16,428 bases of DNA. Origin: DASYUM01 sp036001225. GTDB lineage: Bacteria; Methylomirabilota; Methylomirabilia; Rokubacteriales; DASRDR01. Below are positions 1 to 6,303 of this stretch, one piece after another; position 1 is the first letter of the stretch, and each line of letters starts with the position of its first letter. Made by a program: the position numbers and the translations under genes. The stretch is from NCBI GenBank assembly GCA_036001225.1, contig DASYUM010000136.1:1-16428 (forward strand), given 5' to 3'. The notes beneath the pieces were generated by a model. The model was not told the DNA's origin. It made no database searches and worked only from the letters and a program-made list of their open reading frames with translations.

Positions 1-616
1 TCTACACCGCCGCCATCACCGACGTCCTCGACAAGCGCGGCCTCTACAACCAGACGCTTCCCCACGACATCGTCCCCCTCGCCCCCGACACGCGCCTGGC
101 CGGGGTGGCGTTCCCGGCCAGCGGCAAGCAGAGCCGGAACACCGAGACCGAGGGGCCGATCCGGGCGTTCCTGAAGCTGCTCGGCGCCGTGCCCCGCGAC
201 GCGGTGCTCGTCATCCAGGCCAACGACGACGTGGCCGCCCACTTCGGCGAGCTGTCCGCGGTCGCCATGAAGGCGCGCGGGGTGCGGGCGTGGTGGTGGA
301 CGGGGCCACCCGGGATGCCGCCTACATCCTGCGGGAGAAGTTCCCGCTCTTCTGCCGCTACCGGACGCCGCAGGACTCGCTGCCGCGCTGGCGGGCGGTG
401 GAGTGGGGCCGCGCGATCACGGTCGGCGACGTGCGGGTGGCGCCGGGCGACGTCGTGGTGGGTGACCTCGACGGGGTGGCGGTGGTGCCGAAGAAGCTCG
501 CGCTCGAAGTCCTGCTCGAGTGCGAGGCCCTGCTGGATACCGAGAACCAGGTCCGCGACGCGGTGCGGAAGGGCATGGCGCCGCTGGTCGCCTACGAGAA
601 ATTCGGGGTCTTCTGA
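1..616 (+). pseudogene. RraA-like aldolase/demethylmenaquinone methyltransferase-like protein, 5'-truncated and frameshifted
   Basis: The gene enters from the left edge; reading starts at base 3. The first part reads YTAAITDVLDKRG, then LAGVAFPA and a region ending in AMKARGVR at about 287. The protein continues one frame over from about 289 as GVVVDGATRDAAYI and ends in YEKFGVF at the TGA 614-616. The Gly-Val-Val-Val-Asp-Gly-x-x-Arg-Asp stretch is the hallmark of the RraA/HMG-CHA aldolase family, whose members cleave pyruvate-derived aldols or inhibit RNase E. The two halves join if one G is restored to the GGG run at 286-288 (cgg-ggc-gtg expected, cgg-gc-gtg seen). So this is either a sequencing indel or a young pseudogene. 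The N-terminus lies outside the window. The family is clear; substrate and activity are not. Confidence 0.8.
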
Positions 617-621
617 AACTT

Positions 622-690
622 CGGAAGGGGCCGGGCCCCCCTCCGACGGCCCTCGCGGCAAAGCCGCGGCGTTCGCTCTCCAGCGAACGC
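622..690. repeat. Cluster of three consecutive hairpins between rraA-like and aminotransferase genes
   Basis: Three stem-loops lie back to back in the 139-base gap. Stem 1 is 622-630 with 637-645 (one A-C mismatch). Stem 2 is 654-659 with 663-668 (cgcggc, AAA loop, gccgcg). Stem 3 is a perfect 9-bp stem, 669-677 with 682-690, loop ctcc. No T-run follows, so a classical Rho-independent terminator is not supported. The tandem arrangement resembles REP/BIME-type interspersed intergenic elements or an mRNA-stabilising block. Whether it recurs in the genome cannot be judged from here. Confidence 0.55.
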
Positions 691-755
691 ATCGGGCCTG
701 CCTCCCCCCAGGTGAGGGACGGAGTCGGAATGAGACGAGGAGCCGGGAGCCAATC

Positions 756-1925
756 ATGATGAATGCGGCGGAGCGGATGGGACGGCTCGGGACCGAGTCG
801 GCCTTCGAGGTGCTCGCCCGGGCCCGGGCGTTGGAGCGCCAGGGAAAGTCGGTGATCCACCTGGAGATCGGGGAGCCCGACTTCGACACCCCGGCCCACA
901 TCAAGGAAGCGGCCAAGCGCGCGCTCGACGCCGGGGCCACCCACTACGGCCCCTCGGCGGGCCTCCCCGAGCTGCGGGAGGCGATCGCCAAGCACGTCGA
1001 GGCGACCCGCGGTGTCCCGGTCGCGCCCGACGAGGTGGTGGTGACGCCGGGCGCCAAGCCGATCATGTTCTTCGCCATCCTGGCCCTGGTCAACCGGGGC
1101 GACGAGGTCGTCTACCCGAACCCCGGCTTCCCGATCTACGAGTCGGTCATCAACTTCGTCGGCGGCGTGCCGGTGCCGATTCCGCTGCTGGAGGAGACCG
1201 GCTTCGGCTTCGACCTCGCCGAGCTGGAGCGGCGGGTCTCGCGGAAGACGAAGCTGCTCATCATCAACTCGCCGGAGAACCCGACCGGCGGCGTGCTGGC
1301 GCCGGACGAGATCGGGCGGATCGCCGAGCTGGCCGTCCACTACCAGGTCCCGGTGCTGGCCGACGAGATCTACCGCCGCTTCCTCTATGAGGGCGAGTTC
1401 GCCTCCATCCTCAAACGGCCCGGGATGAAGGGGCAGACCATTCTCCTCGACGGCTTCTCCAAGTCCTACGCGATGACGGGCTGGCGCCTCGGCTACGGCG
1501 TGATGCCGGTCCCGCTGGCCGAGCACCTGACCCGGCTCATGACCAACTCGGCCTCCTGCACCGCCACCTTCGTCCAGCAAGCCGGCCTGGCGGCGCTCCA
1601 GGGCGACGACACGCCGGTCCAGACCATGGTCGCGGAGTTCCGCTGTCGCCGGGACCTGATCGTGGAGGGCCTCTGCCGACTGCCCGGCGTCAGCTGCGTG
1701 CGGCCGCGGGGCGCCTTCTACGTTTTCCCGAACGTGAAGGGCCTTCGCCGCCCCTCGAAGGAGATCGCCACCTACCTGCTCGACGAGGCCGGGGTGGCCT
1801 TGCTGTGGGGCACCGCGTTCGGCGCGTTCGGCGAGGGCTACCTGCGACTCTCCTACGCGGCATCGCGGGAGGCCATCAAGCAGGCCCTCGAGCGCATGGG
1901 CAAGGCGCTGGCCCGGCTCGCCTGA
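756..1925 (+). CDS. Aspartate/alanine-type aminotransferase (class I/II, fold type I, PLP-dependent)
   Basis: This 389-residue protein is the usual length for AspC/AlaA-like enzymes, which move an amino group between an amino acid and a 2-oxoacid in the cytoplasm. Visible landmarks are LEIGEPDFDTP near residue 37, YPNPGFPIY near 120, NSPENPTGG (Asn171 contacts PLP), the pyridine-binding Asp203 in LADEIY, and the Schiff-base Lys236 in DGFSKSYAMTGWR, followed by Arg and GYG. The start at 756 is chosen because GGGAG (745-749) sits six bases upstream. The reading frame is open further upstream, but that part encodes the RraA N-terminus. The stop codon overlaps the next gene's ATG (TGATG), so the two are probably translationally coupled. 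The amino-acid substrate cannot be told from sequence; an aspartate, alanine or aromatic donor is possible. Confidence 0.92.
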   Translation: MMNAAERMGRLGTESAFEVLARARALERQGKSVIHLEIGEPDFDTPAHIKEAAKRALDAGATHYGPSAGLPELREAIAKHVEATRGVPVAPDEVVVTPGAKPIMFFAILALVNRGDEVVYPNPGFPIYESVINFVGGVPVPIPLLEETGFGFDLAELERRVSRKTKLLIINSPENPTGGVLAPDEIGRIAELAVHYQVPVLADEIYRRFLYEGEFASILKRPGMKGQTILLDGFSKSYAMTGWRLGYGVMPVPLAEHLTRLMTNSASCTATFVQQAGLAALQGDDTPVQTMVAEFRCRRDLIVEGLCRLPGVSCVRPRGAFYVFPNVKGLRRPSKEIATYLLDEAGVALLWGTAFGAFGEGYLRLSYAASREAIKQALERMGKALARLA

Positions 1926-2719
1926 TGGAGGAGTTTCAACCGCCCACTTCCGAGCTCCTCTACGAGCGGCGGGGCGCGGTCGCGTTCCTGACGTTCAACC
2001 GGCCCGAGGCCCGCAACGCCCTGACCTGGGCGATGTACGAGGGGCTCCACGCCGCCTGCGAGCACGTCGACGCCGACGAGCGCGTGCGCGTCCTCGTCCT
2101 GCGCGGCGCCGGCGACAAGGCCTTCGTCGCCGGGACCGACATCTCCCAGTTCCGAGCCTTCTCGACGCCCGACGACGCCCTCGCGTACGAGCGCGGCGGC
2201 AACCGCTACGTCGAGCGCCTCGAGCGGCTCGGCAGGCCGGTCATCGCGGTTCTGCGCGGCTTTTGCGCGGGCGGCGGGGCGAGTCTGGCCATGGCCGCCG
2301 ACCTCCGGTTGGCGGCGCCCGACGTCAAGTTCGGCGTTCCCATCGCCCGGACCCTCGGCAACACGCTGTCCATGGGCGCGCTCACCCGCCTGGTGGGTCT
2401 GGTCGGTCCCGCCCGCGCCAAAGAGTTGCTCTTCACGGCGCGGTTCGTCGAGGCCGAAGAAGGCAAGGCCATCGGCCTCTTCACCGAGGTGGTTTCCGCC
2501 GAGCGCCTCCCGGCGCGGGCAGTGGAGTTGGCCGAGCTGATCGCCGGCCACGCGCCGCTCACGATCCGCTCCCTCAAGGAATCCATCCGCCGGCTCGTCG
2601 CCCACCGTCAGCCCGACGAGGTCGAGGAGCTGATCCTCATGTGCTACCAGAGCGAGGACTTCAAGGAGGGCGTCGCGGCGTTCCTCGAGAAGCGCCCTCC
2701 GCGCTGGCAAGGTCGCTGA
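1925..2719 (+). CDS. Enoyl-CoA hydratase/isomerase (crotonase) family protein lacking both hydratase glutamates
   Basis: The 264-residue protein has a crotonase fold. Recognisable parts are FLTFNRPEARNAL near the N-terminus, AGTDISQF (first oxyanion-hole strand, about 70-76) and GFCAGGGASLAMAADLRLA (about 112-130). In hydratases the Glu of GGGCELA and the Glu of QPE activate water. Here the equivalent positions are Ser120 and Ile140 (GVPIA), so ordinary hydration of enoyl-CoA is unlikely. Family relatives without these residues act as isomerases, hydrolases, lyases or carnityl-CoA-type enzymes. The ATG overlaps the TGA of the aminotransferase, and a membrane-protein gene follows after 17 bases, suggesting one transcript. 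The assignment to the superfamily is firm; the reaction is unknown. Confidence 0.9.
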   Translation: MEEFQPPTSELLYERRGAVAFLTFNRPEARNALTWAMYEGLHAACEHVDADERVRVLVLRGAGDKAFVAGTDISQFRAFSTPDDALAYERGGNRYVERLERLGRPVIAVLRGFCAGGGASLAMAADLRLAAPDVKFGVPIARTLGNTLSMGALTRLVGLVGPARAKELLFTARFVEAEEGKAIGLFTEVVSAERLPARAVELAELIAGHAPLTIRSLKESIRRLVAHRQPDEVEELILMCYQSEDFKEGVAAFLEKRPPRWQGR

Positions 2720-2736
2720 CGCCGGGCGGTCGGGGC

Positions 2737-3540
2737 ATGGATAGCCTCGCTCTCAAGCTCCTCCTGACGCCCGCGCTGGTGGGCACCGCCAGCCTCGCCG
2801 GTCGGCGCTGGGGTCCCGCGGTCGGCGGCTGGTTCGTGGGCTTCCCACTGACCTCCGGGCCCGTCGCCTTCTTCCTGGCGGTCAGCCAGGGGCTGGCCTT
2901 CGCGGCGGCCGCCGCGGTCGGGACCCTGATCGGCACCATCTCCCAGGCCGCGTTCTGCCTGGCCTACGCCTGGCTGGCCTTTCGAGCCAGCTGGCCGCTG
3001 GCGCTCCTGGCAAGCCTGTTGGTCTTCACCGCCTCGACGGTCGTCCTCCAGCCTGTGAGCCTCCCGCTGGTCCCGCTCTTCTTCGTGGTGGTGGCCGCTC
3101 TGGTGGTGGCGCTCTATCTGATGCCGAAGGCCTCGGCCCCGGCCACCCCGGCCAGACCGTCACCCCGCTGGGACATCCCGGCCCGGATGGTGGTGGCGAC
3201 CGGCTTCGTCCTGCTCCTCACCGCCGTCGCGCCCGCGCTCGGGCCGCGGTTGACGGGGTTGCTGTCGCCGTTCCCGCTCTTCGGCGCCGTCCTGGCCGTC
3301 TTCGCGCACCGCCTTCAGGGGCCAGCGGCGGGGGCCGGGGTGCTGCGCGGCCTGGTCCTCGGTCTCTTCGCCTTCGGCGCCTTCTTCGCCGTCCTGGCCG
3401 GGCTGCTCGAAAGGTCGGGCATCGGGCCCGCCTTCGCCGCGGCGACCGCGCTCACCCTCGCCCTCCAGGCGGGGGCCCTGCGCGCGCTTCGAGCGCGCGA
3501 CCGGGCGGGCTCCGGTCGCCGCACCCGCTCTCCGGTATAA
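2737..3540 (+). CDS. Polytopic inner-membrane protein of unknown function
   Basis: The 267-residue product is almost wholly hydrophobic, with roughly eight predicted helices, a short charged loop in the middle (about residues 130-148, rich in Pro/Ala/Arg) and a basic C-tail (RARDRAGSGRRTR). No signal peptide cleavage site or catalytic motif is visible. The two halves look related. GFPLTSGPVAFFLAVSQG in the first half parallels SPFPLFGAVLAVFAHRLQG in the second, each followed by a small-residue helix with Gly every few positions (VGTLIGTIS and VLGLFAFGA). This suggests an internal duplication as in small transporters. The ATG at 2737 gives a compact protein beginning at the first helix. It ends at the TATAAT box of the next operon, so it closes the preceding gene cluster. 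Function not recognised. Confidence 0.8.
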   Translation: MDSLALKLLLTPALVGTASLAGRRWGPAVGGWFVGFPLTSGPVAFFLAVSQGLAFAAAAAVGTLIGTISQAAFCLAYAWLAFRASWPLALLASLLVFTASTVVLQPVSLPLVPLFFVVVAALVVALYLMPKASAPATPARPSPRWDIPARMVVATGFVLLLTAVAPALGPRLTGLLSPFPLFGAVLAVFAHRLQGPAAGAGVLRGLVLGLFAFGAFFAVLAGLLERSGIGPAFAAATALTLALQAGALRALRARDRAGSGRRTRSPV

Positions 3541-3541
3541 T
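3536..3541 (+). promoter_or_regulatory. Perfect -10 box (TATAAT) for the disulfide oxidoreductase operon
   Basis: TATAAT in the context GTATAATGGCG stands out in GC-rich DNA and overlaps the stop codon of the upstream gene. Transcription from about 3548 would leave a roughly 12-base leader just containing the Shine-Dalgarno AGGAGG at 3550-3554. No good -35 hexamer is seen 16-18 bases upstream (cggtcg at 3513-3518). Confidence 0.55.
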
Positions 3542-3559
3542 GGCGTTCCAGGAGGCGCG

Positions 3560-4219
3560 ATGGCGATTCTGACCGACAAGGACCGGGAGGGGGTCACCGA
3601 GGAGCTGAAGAAGCTCACCGGGCCCGTGAAGCTCGTGGTCTTCGGCAGCCAGCTCGGCTCCGAGTACTCGATCGAGACCGAGCGGCTGGTCCGCGAAGTG
3701 GCCGAGTGCTCGGACAAGGTCGCCGTCGAGGTCTACAACCTCCACATCGACCGCGAGAAGGCCACCACCTATGGGATCGAGCGGGTCCCCGCGGTGGTCG
3801 TCGAAGGCGCCAAGGACTACGGGATCCGCTTCTTCGGGATCCCGATGGGCTACGAATTCACCAACCTGATCGATGGGATGCTGGTCGCCGCCTCGGGGGA
3901 GTCCAAGCTGAGCGCGGAGACGCTCCAGCGGCTCAGTGGCCTCGACAAGCCCGTCCACATCCAGGTCTTCACCACGCCCACCTGACCCTACTGCCCCCGG
4001 GCCGTGCGCCTGGCACATCACCTCGCGGTCGCCTCGGAGTGGATCCGCGGCGACTGCGTGGAGGCGACCGAATTCCCGGATCTGACCCAGCGCTACAGCG
4101 TGATGGCGGTGCCGAAGACTGTCGTCAACGAGCGCGTCTCGTTCGAAGGCGCGCTGCCGGAGACTCAGTTCGTGGACAACGTGCTGCGCGCGGTCGAGGG
4201 CGAAGGAGACGCTGGATGA
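3560..4219 (+). CDS. Glutaredoxin-like protein disulfide oxidoreductase (PDO/GrxA-type), probable selenoprotein with U-P-Y-C active site
   Basis: The frame from the ATG at 3560 (Shine-Dalgarno AGGAGG six bases upstream) is interrupted only by TGA at 3983-3985 and continues to the TGA at 4217-4219, giving 219 residues, the normal PDO length. The family has two thioredoxin folds in tandem and moves electrons between thiols. In the first fold the usual C-x-x-C position reads Ser34-Glu-Tyr-Ser37, so it is catalytically dead, though the cis-Pro (VPAVVV) remains. In the second fold, VFTTPT precedes the TGA and PYCPRAV follows. The TGA therefore occupies exactly the first cysteine of CPYC, giving Sec142-Pro-Tyr-Cys145, with the later cis-Pro in VPKTVV. 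A SECIS-like hairpin follows at the right distance. The alternative is a Cys-to-stop point mutation; intact coding on both sides and the hairpin argue against it. It overlaps the next gene by ATGA. Confidence 0.82.
3992..4015 (+). promoter_or_regulatory. Candidate bacterial SECIS element for the Sec codon at 3983
   Basis: Within the coding sequence, 3997-4002 (ccgggc) pairs with 4008-4013 (gcctgg, including one G-U). A CCC bulge at 3994-3996 separates this from the outer pairs 3992-3993 with 4014-4015. The apical loop is CGUGC (4003-4007) and holds the GU expected for SelB contact. The G at 4004 lies 18 bases past the TGA, the spacing I recall for the E. coli fdhF element. Confidence 0.62.
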
Positions 4220-4311
4220 GCTGGGAGCAGACGGGACTCTTCGCGCTGCTCGTGGCCGGCTGGGTGGTCTTCAACCGCTGGGTCTTGCCCCGGCTCGGCA
4301 TCTCGACCTGA
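4216..4311 (+). CDS. Single-helix membrane microprotein coupled to the disulfide oxidoreductase; possible read-through as a second selenoprotein
   Basis: The ATG at 4216 overlaps the stop of the disulfide oxidoreductase (ATGA), indicating translational coupling. The 31 residues start MSWEQTG, continue with one hydrophobic helix (LFALLVAGWVVF) and end NRWVLPRLGIST before TGA 4309-4311. Basic residues after the helix suggest N-out or an interfacial C-terminus; the sequence does not settle this. A perfect 7-bp hairpin with GGU in its loop follows the TGA at SECIS spacing. If TGA encodes Sec, the protein would run to the TGA at 4417-4419 with 67 residues, Sec32 and a Gly/Ser/Pro-rich tail containing one Cys (about residue 46). 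That longer form is tentative. Function unknown; it probably serves the same thiol redox system at the membrane. Confidence 0.6.
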   Translation: MSWEQTGLFALLVAGWVVFNRWVLPRLGIST

Positions 4312-4322
4312 CGCCGGCCGGC

Positions 4323-4341
4323 GGGCTCCGGGTCGGAGCCC
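4323..4341 (+). promoter_or_regulatory. Second SECIS-like hairpin, after the microprotein TGA
   Basis: GGGCTCC (4323-4329) pairs perfectly with GGAGCCC (4335-4341) around the loop GGGUC (4330-4334). The loop contains the GGU typical of bacterial SECIS elements, and its first G lies 18 bases after the TGA at 4309-4311, the same geometry as the element at 3992-4015. It could instead be a chance GC-rich stem; no T-run follows, so it is not a terminator. Confidence 0.45.
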
Positions 4342-4415
4342 GACTCGGCCTGCTCGCCCTCGGGGTCCGGGGAGGCTGCCGCCGGATCGTCGGGCCCAGC
4401 CGTCCCGCGGCGCCC

Positions 4416-4837
4416 CTGAAGAGCGGAACCCTCAGCCGGCTCTTCGCCTACGGCACCCTCATGTCGGGATTTCCCGCCGTTCGCTCCTCGGAGGAGCCGC
4501 GGTCCTCGAGGCGCGCGGCCGGATCCGGGGAGCGCTGTACGACCTCGGGGAATACCCCGCGCTGGTCCTCGAGGGCGCCGGATGGGTGGCCGGGGAGCTG
4601 TACCGCGTTCGCGACATGGTCAAGCGCTTGCCGGCACTCGACGAGGCGGAGGGGTACCATCCCGCCGACGAGGCCGGCAGCCTCTACGTCCGGCGGCGGG
4701 TGGCGGTCTTGATCGGGGACGGCTCGACGCGCGAGGCGTGGGTGTACGTCCACAACGGCCCTCCCGGGCGGGGGGCCCGCATCGAATCGGGCGACTGGCG
4801 TGCCCACGTGGCGACACGGGGTGCGCCCTCTCGTTGA
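4416..4837 (+). pseudogene. Gamma-glutamylcyclotransferase (AIG2)-like protein, frameshifted
   Basis: The segment 4437-4478 reads RLFAYGTLMSGFPA, the conserved YGTL entry strand of the GGCT/AIG2 fold. From about 4481 the protein continues in another frame as RSLLGGAAVLEARGRIRG, then ALYDLGEYPALV, ELYRV, LDEAEGYHPADEAG (which contains the family's acid-base Glu) and LYVRRRVAVL, ending at TGA 4835-4837. Restoring one C near 4478 joins them. No ATG, GTG or TTG precedes the YGTL motif. The only ATG (4461) comes after it, and the sole candidate start is CTG at 4416. That CTG overlaps a TGA (CTGA) in the microprotein's read-through frame. GGCT-like enzymes release 5-oxoproline from gamma-glutamyl peptides or glutathione, which would fit beside a thiol oxidoreductase. 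The gene may be genuinely decayed or damaged by sequencing error. Confidence 0.75.
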
Positions 4838-4856
4838 TCCGGCAAAGGAGGAGCGC

Positions 4857-6248
4857 ATGGCCACCGTGAACGCCGCCGACCTCATCAAGAACGACCAGTC
4901 CCACCTGATCCACCCGCTCCACCACGCCTCGGAGGCGGCGGAGCCGCTGGTCGTCGTCGAGGGTCACGGCGCCACCATCAAGGACATCCAGGGCCGGGAA
5001 TACCTCGACGGCCTGTCCGGGCTCTGGAACGTGAGCGTCGGCCACGGGCGCGAAGAACTGGCGCGGGCAGCCGCCGAGCAGATGAAGAAGCTGGCCTATT
5101 TCTCCAACTACGTCGGGTCGTCCAACATCCCCGCCGTCGAGCTCGCCACCAAGCTGGTCGGGCTGGCCTACCGGAACCTCTCGGCGGTCTTCTTCACCTG
5201 TGGTGGCGCCGAGGCGAACGAGTCGGCGTTCAAGACGGCGCGCTTCTTCTGGAAGGCCAAGGGGAAGCCGGACAAGGTGAAGATCATCGCCCGGCAGAAC
5301 GCCTACCACGGCGTCACCCTCCAGGCCATGAGCGCGACCGGCATGCCGCCCTACTGGAAGATGTTCGAGCCGCGGGTGCCCGGCTTCCTCCACATCCAGG
5401 CGCCGTACCCCTATCGTTTCCAGGGCGCCAAGCCGGGCGAGTCGGTGGGACAGGCCGCGGCCCGGGAGCTGGAGGAGGCGATCCTCCGCGAGGGCCCGGA
5501 TACGGTGGCCGCGTTCATCGCCGAGCCGATCATCGGCGGCGGCGGGGTCATCGTCCCCCCCGATGACTACTTCCCGCGGGTCCGCGAGATCTGCTCGCGC
5601 CACCAGGTCCTCTTCATCGCGGACGAGGTCATCACCGGCTTCTGCCGGACCGGGCAGTGGTTCGCGCTGACCCACTGGGGCGTGGAGCCGGACATCATGT
5701 CCTTCGCCAAGGCGGTGACCTCGGGTTACCAGCCGCTCGGCGGCATCATGGTCTCCCAGGAGATCCAAGACGCCATCAACTCGGCGCCCCTCGAGAACCG
5801 CTGGATGCACGCCTACACCTACTCCGGCCACCCGACCTGCTGCGCGGTCGGGCTCGCCAACCTCGAGATCATGGAGCGCGAGCGACTGTGGGAGCGAGCG
5901 GCCCGGATGGGGACGCGGCTCCACCAGGGCCTCCTCGGCCTCCAGAAAGAGCTGTCCGCCATCGGGGACGTCCGGGGCGGCAAGGGACTGCTGGCCGCCG
6001 CCGAGCTGGTGTCGGACCGGGGGACGAAGGCCGGGTTCCCGCCCGACCAGAAGGTCGGCTTCCGCGTCCGCCGGGAGATGGAGAAGCGGGGTCTGGTGAC
6101 CCGCACCCGCTCGTACCCGGTGGCGGGCGGCACGGTCGCCGAGCAGATCTTCTTCGCCCCGCCGCTGGTCATCTCCGAGGAGCAGGTGGACCGCATCCTC
6201 GACACGGTCCGGGGCGCGATCACGGCGGTGGTGCCGGGCCGGGCGTAG
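4857..6248 (+). CDS. Class III aminotransferase (omega-amino acid/taurine:pyruvate type, PLP-dependent)
   Basis: The 463-residue product has the standard class III length and landmarks. These are LDGLSGLWNVSVGHG near residue 51, the phosphate-binding FFTCGGAEANESA (about 112-124), NAYHG (149-152), AEPIIGGGGVIVPP (about 222-235), Asp256 in IADEVITGF, and the Schiff-base Lys285 in SFAKAVTSGYQPLGG. The motif set (NDQSHLIHPLHH near the N-terminus, LSGLW, AFIAEPI) is that of omega-amino-acid, beta-alanine or taurine:pyruvate transaminases, which move a terminal amino group to pyruvate. The ATG at 4857 is chosen for the strong AAAGGAGGAG just upstream, although the frame is open back to about 4800. 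It starts 20 bases after the broken cyclotransferase gene. The exact amine donor cannot be fixed from sequence. Confidence 0.93.
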   Translation: MATVNAADLIKNDQSHLIHPLHHASEAAEPLVVVEGHGATIKDIQGREYLDGLSGLWNVSVGHGREELARAAAEQMKKLAYFSNYVGSSNIPAVELATKLVGLAYRNLSAVFFTCGGAEANESAFKTARFFWKAKGKPDKVKIIARQNAYHGVTLQAMSATGMPPYWKMFEPRVPGFLHIQAPYPYRFQGAKPGESVGQAAARELEEAILREGPDTVAAFIAEPIIGGGGVIVPPDDYFPRVREICSRHQVLFIADEVITGFCRTGQWFALTHWGVEPDIMSFAKAVTSGYQPLGGIMVSQEIQDAINSAPLENRWMHAYTYSGHPTCCAVGLANLEIMERERLWERAARMGTRLHQGLLGLQKELSAIGDVRGGKGLLAAAELVSDRGTKAGFPPDQKVGFRVRREMEKRGLVTRTRSYPVAGGTVAEQIFFAPPLVISEEQVDRILDTVRGAITAVVPGRA

Positions 6249-6261
6249 CCGCGCGCGGAGG

Positions 6262-6290
6262 TTGCCGCCGGCGCGCCGCTGGCGTACGCT
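6262..6290 (+). promoter_or_regulatory. Possible sigma70-type promoter for the radical SAM gene
   Basis: TTGCCG (6262-6267) and TACGCT (6285-6290) are separated by 17 bases. A start near 6297 would leave only a few bases before the ATG at 6304. Matches to consensus are partial (4/6 and 3/6), so this is tentative. Confidence 0.3.
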
Positions 6291-6303
6291 AGCTCGACGA
6301 GTC

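Noticed and set aside
417..1580. Long minus-strand open frame opposite the aminotransferase.
   Set aside because: It is a high-GC shadow. Its sequence is Arg/Gly/Asp-rich with no domain, while the plus strand encodes a fully conserved enzyme.
105..1925. Single open frame joining an RraA-like N-terminus to the aminotransferase.
   Set aside because: The RraA frame shifts at about 288 into another frame that ends at 616, and the aminotransferase has its own ribosome-binding site and ATG at 756. The bases between are a hairpin-rich spacer read without a stop because of high GC.
4004..4219. A separate 71-residue thioredoxin-like gene starting at GTG 4004.
   Set aside because: This start falls after the first strand and the active site, inside helix 1 of the second thioredoxin fold, with no ribosome-binding site. 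It is the continuation of the PDO through the TGA.
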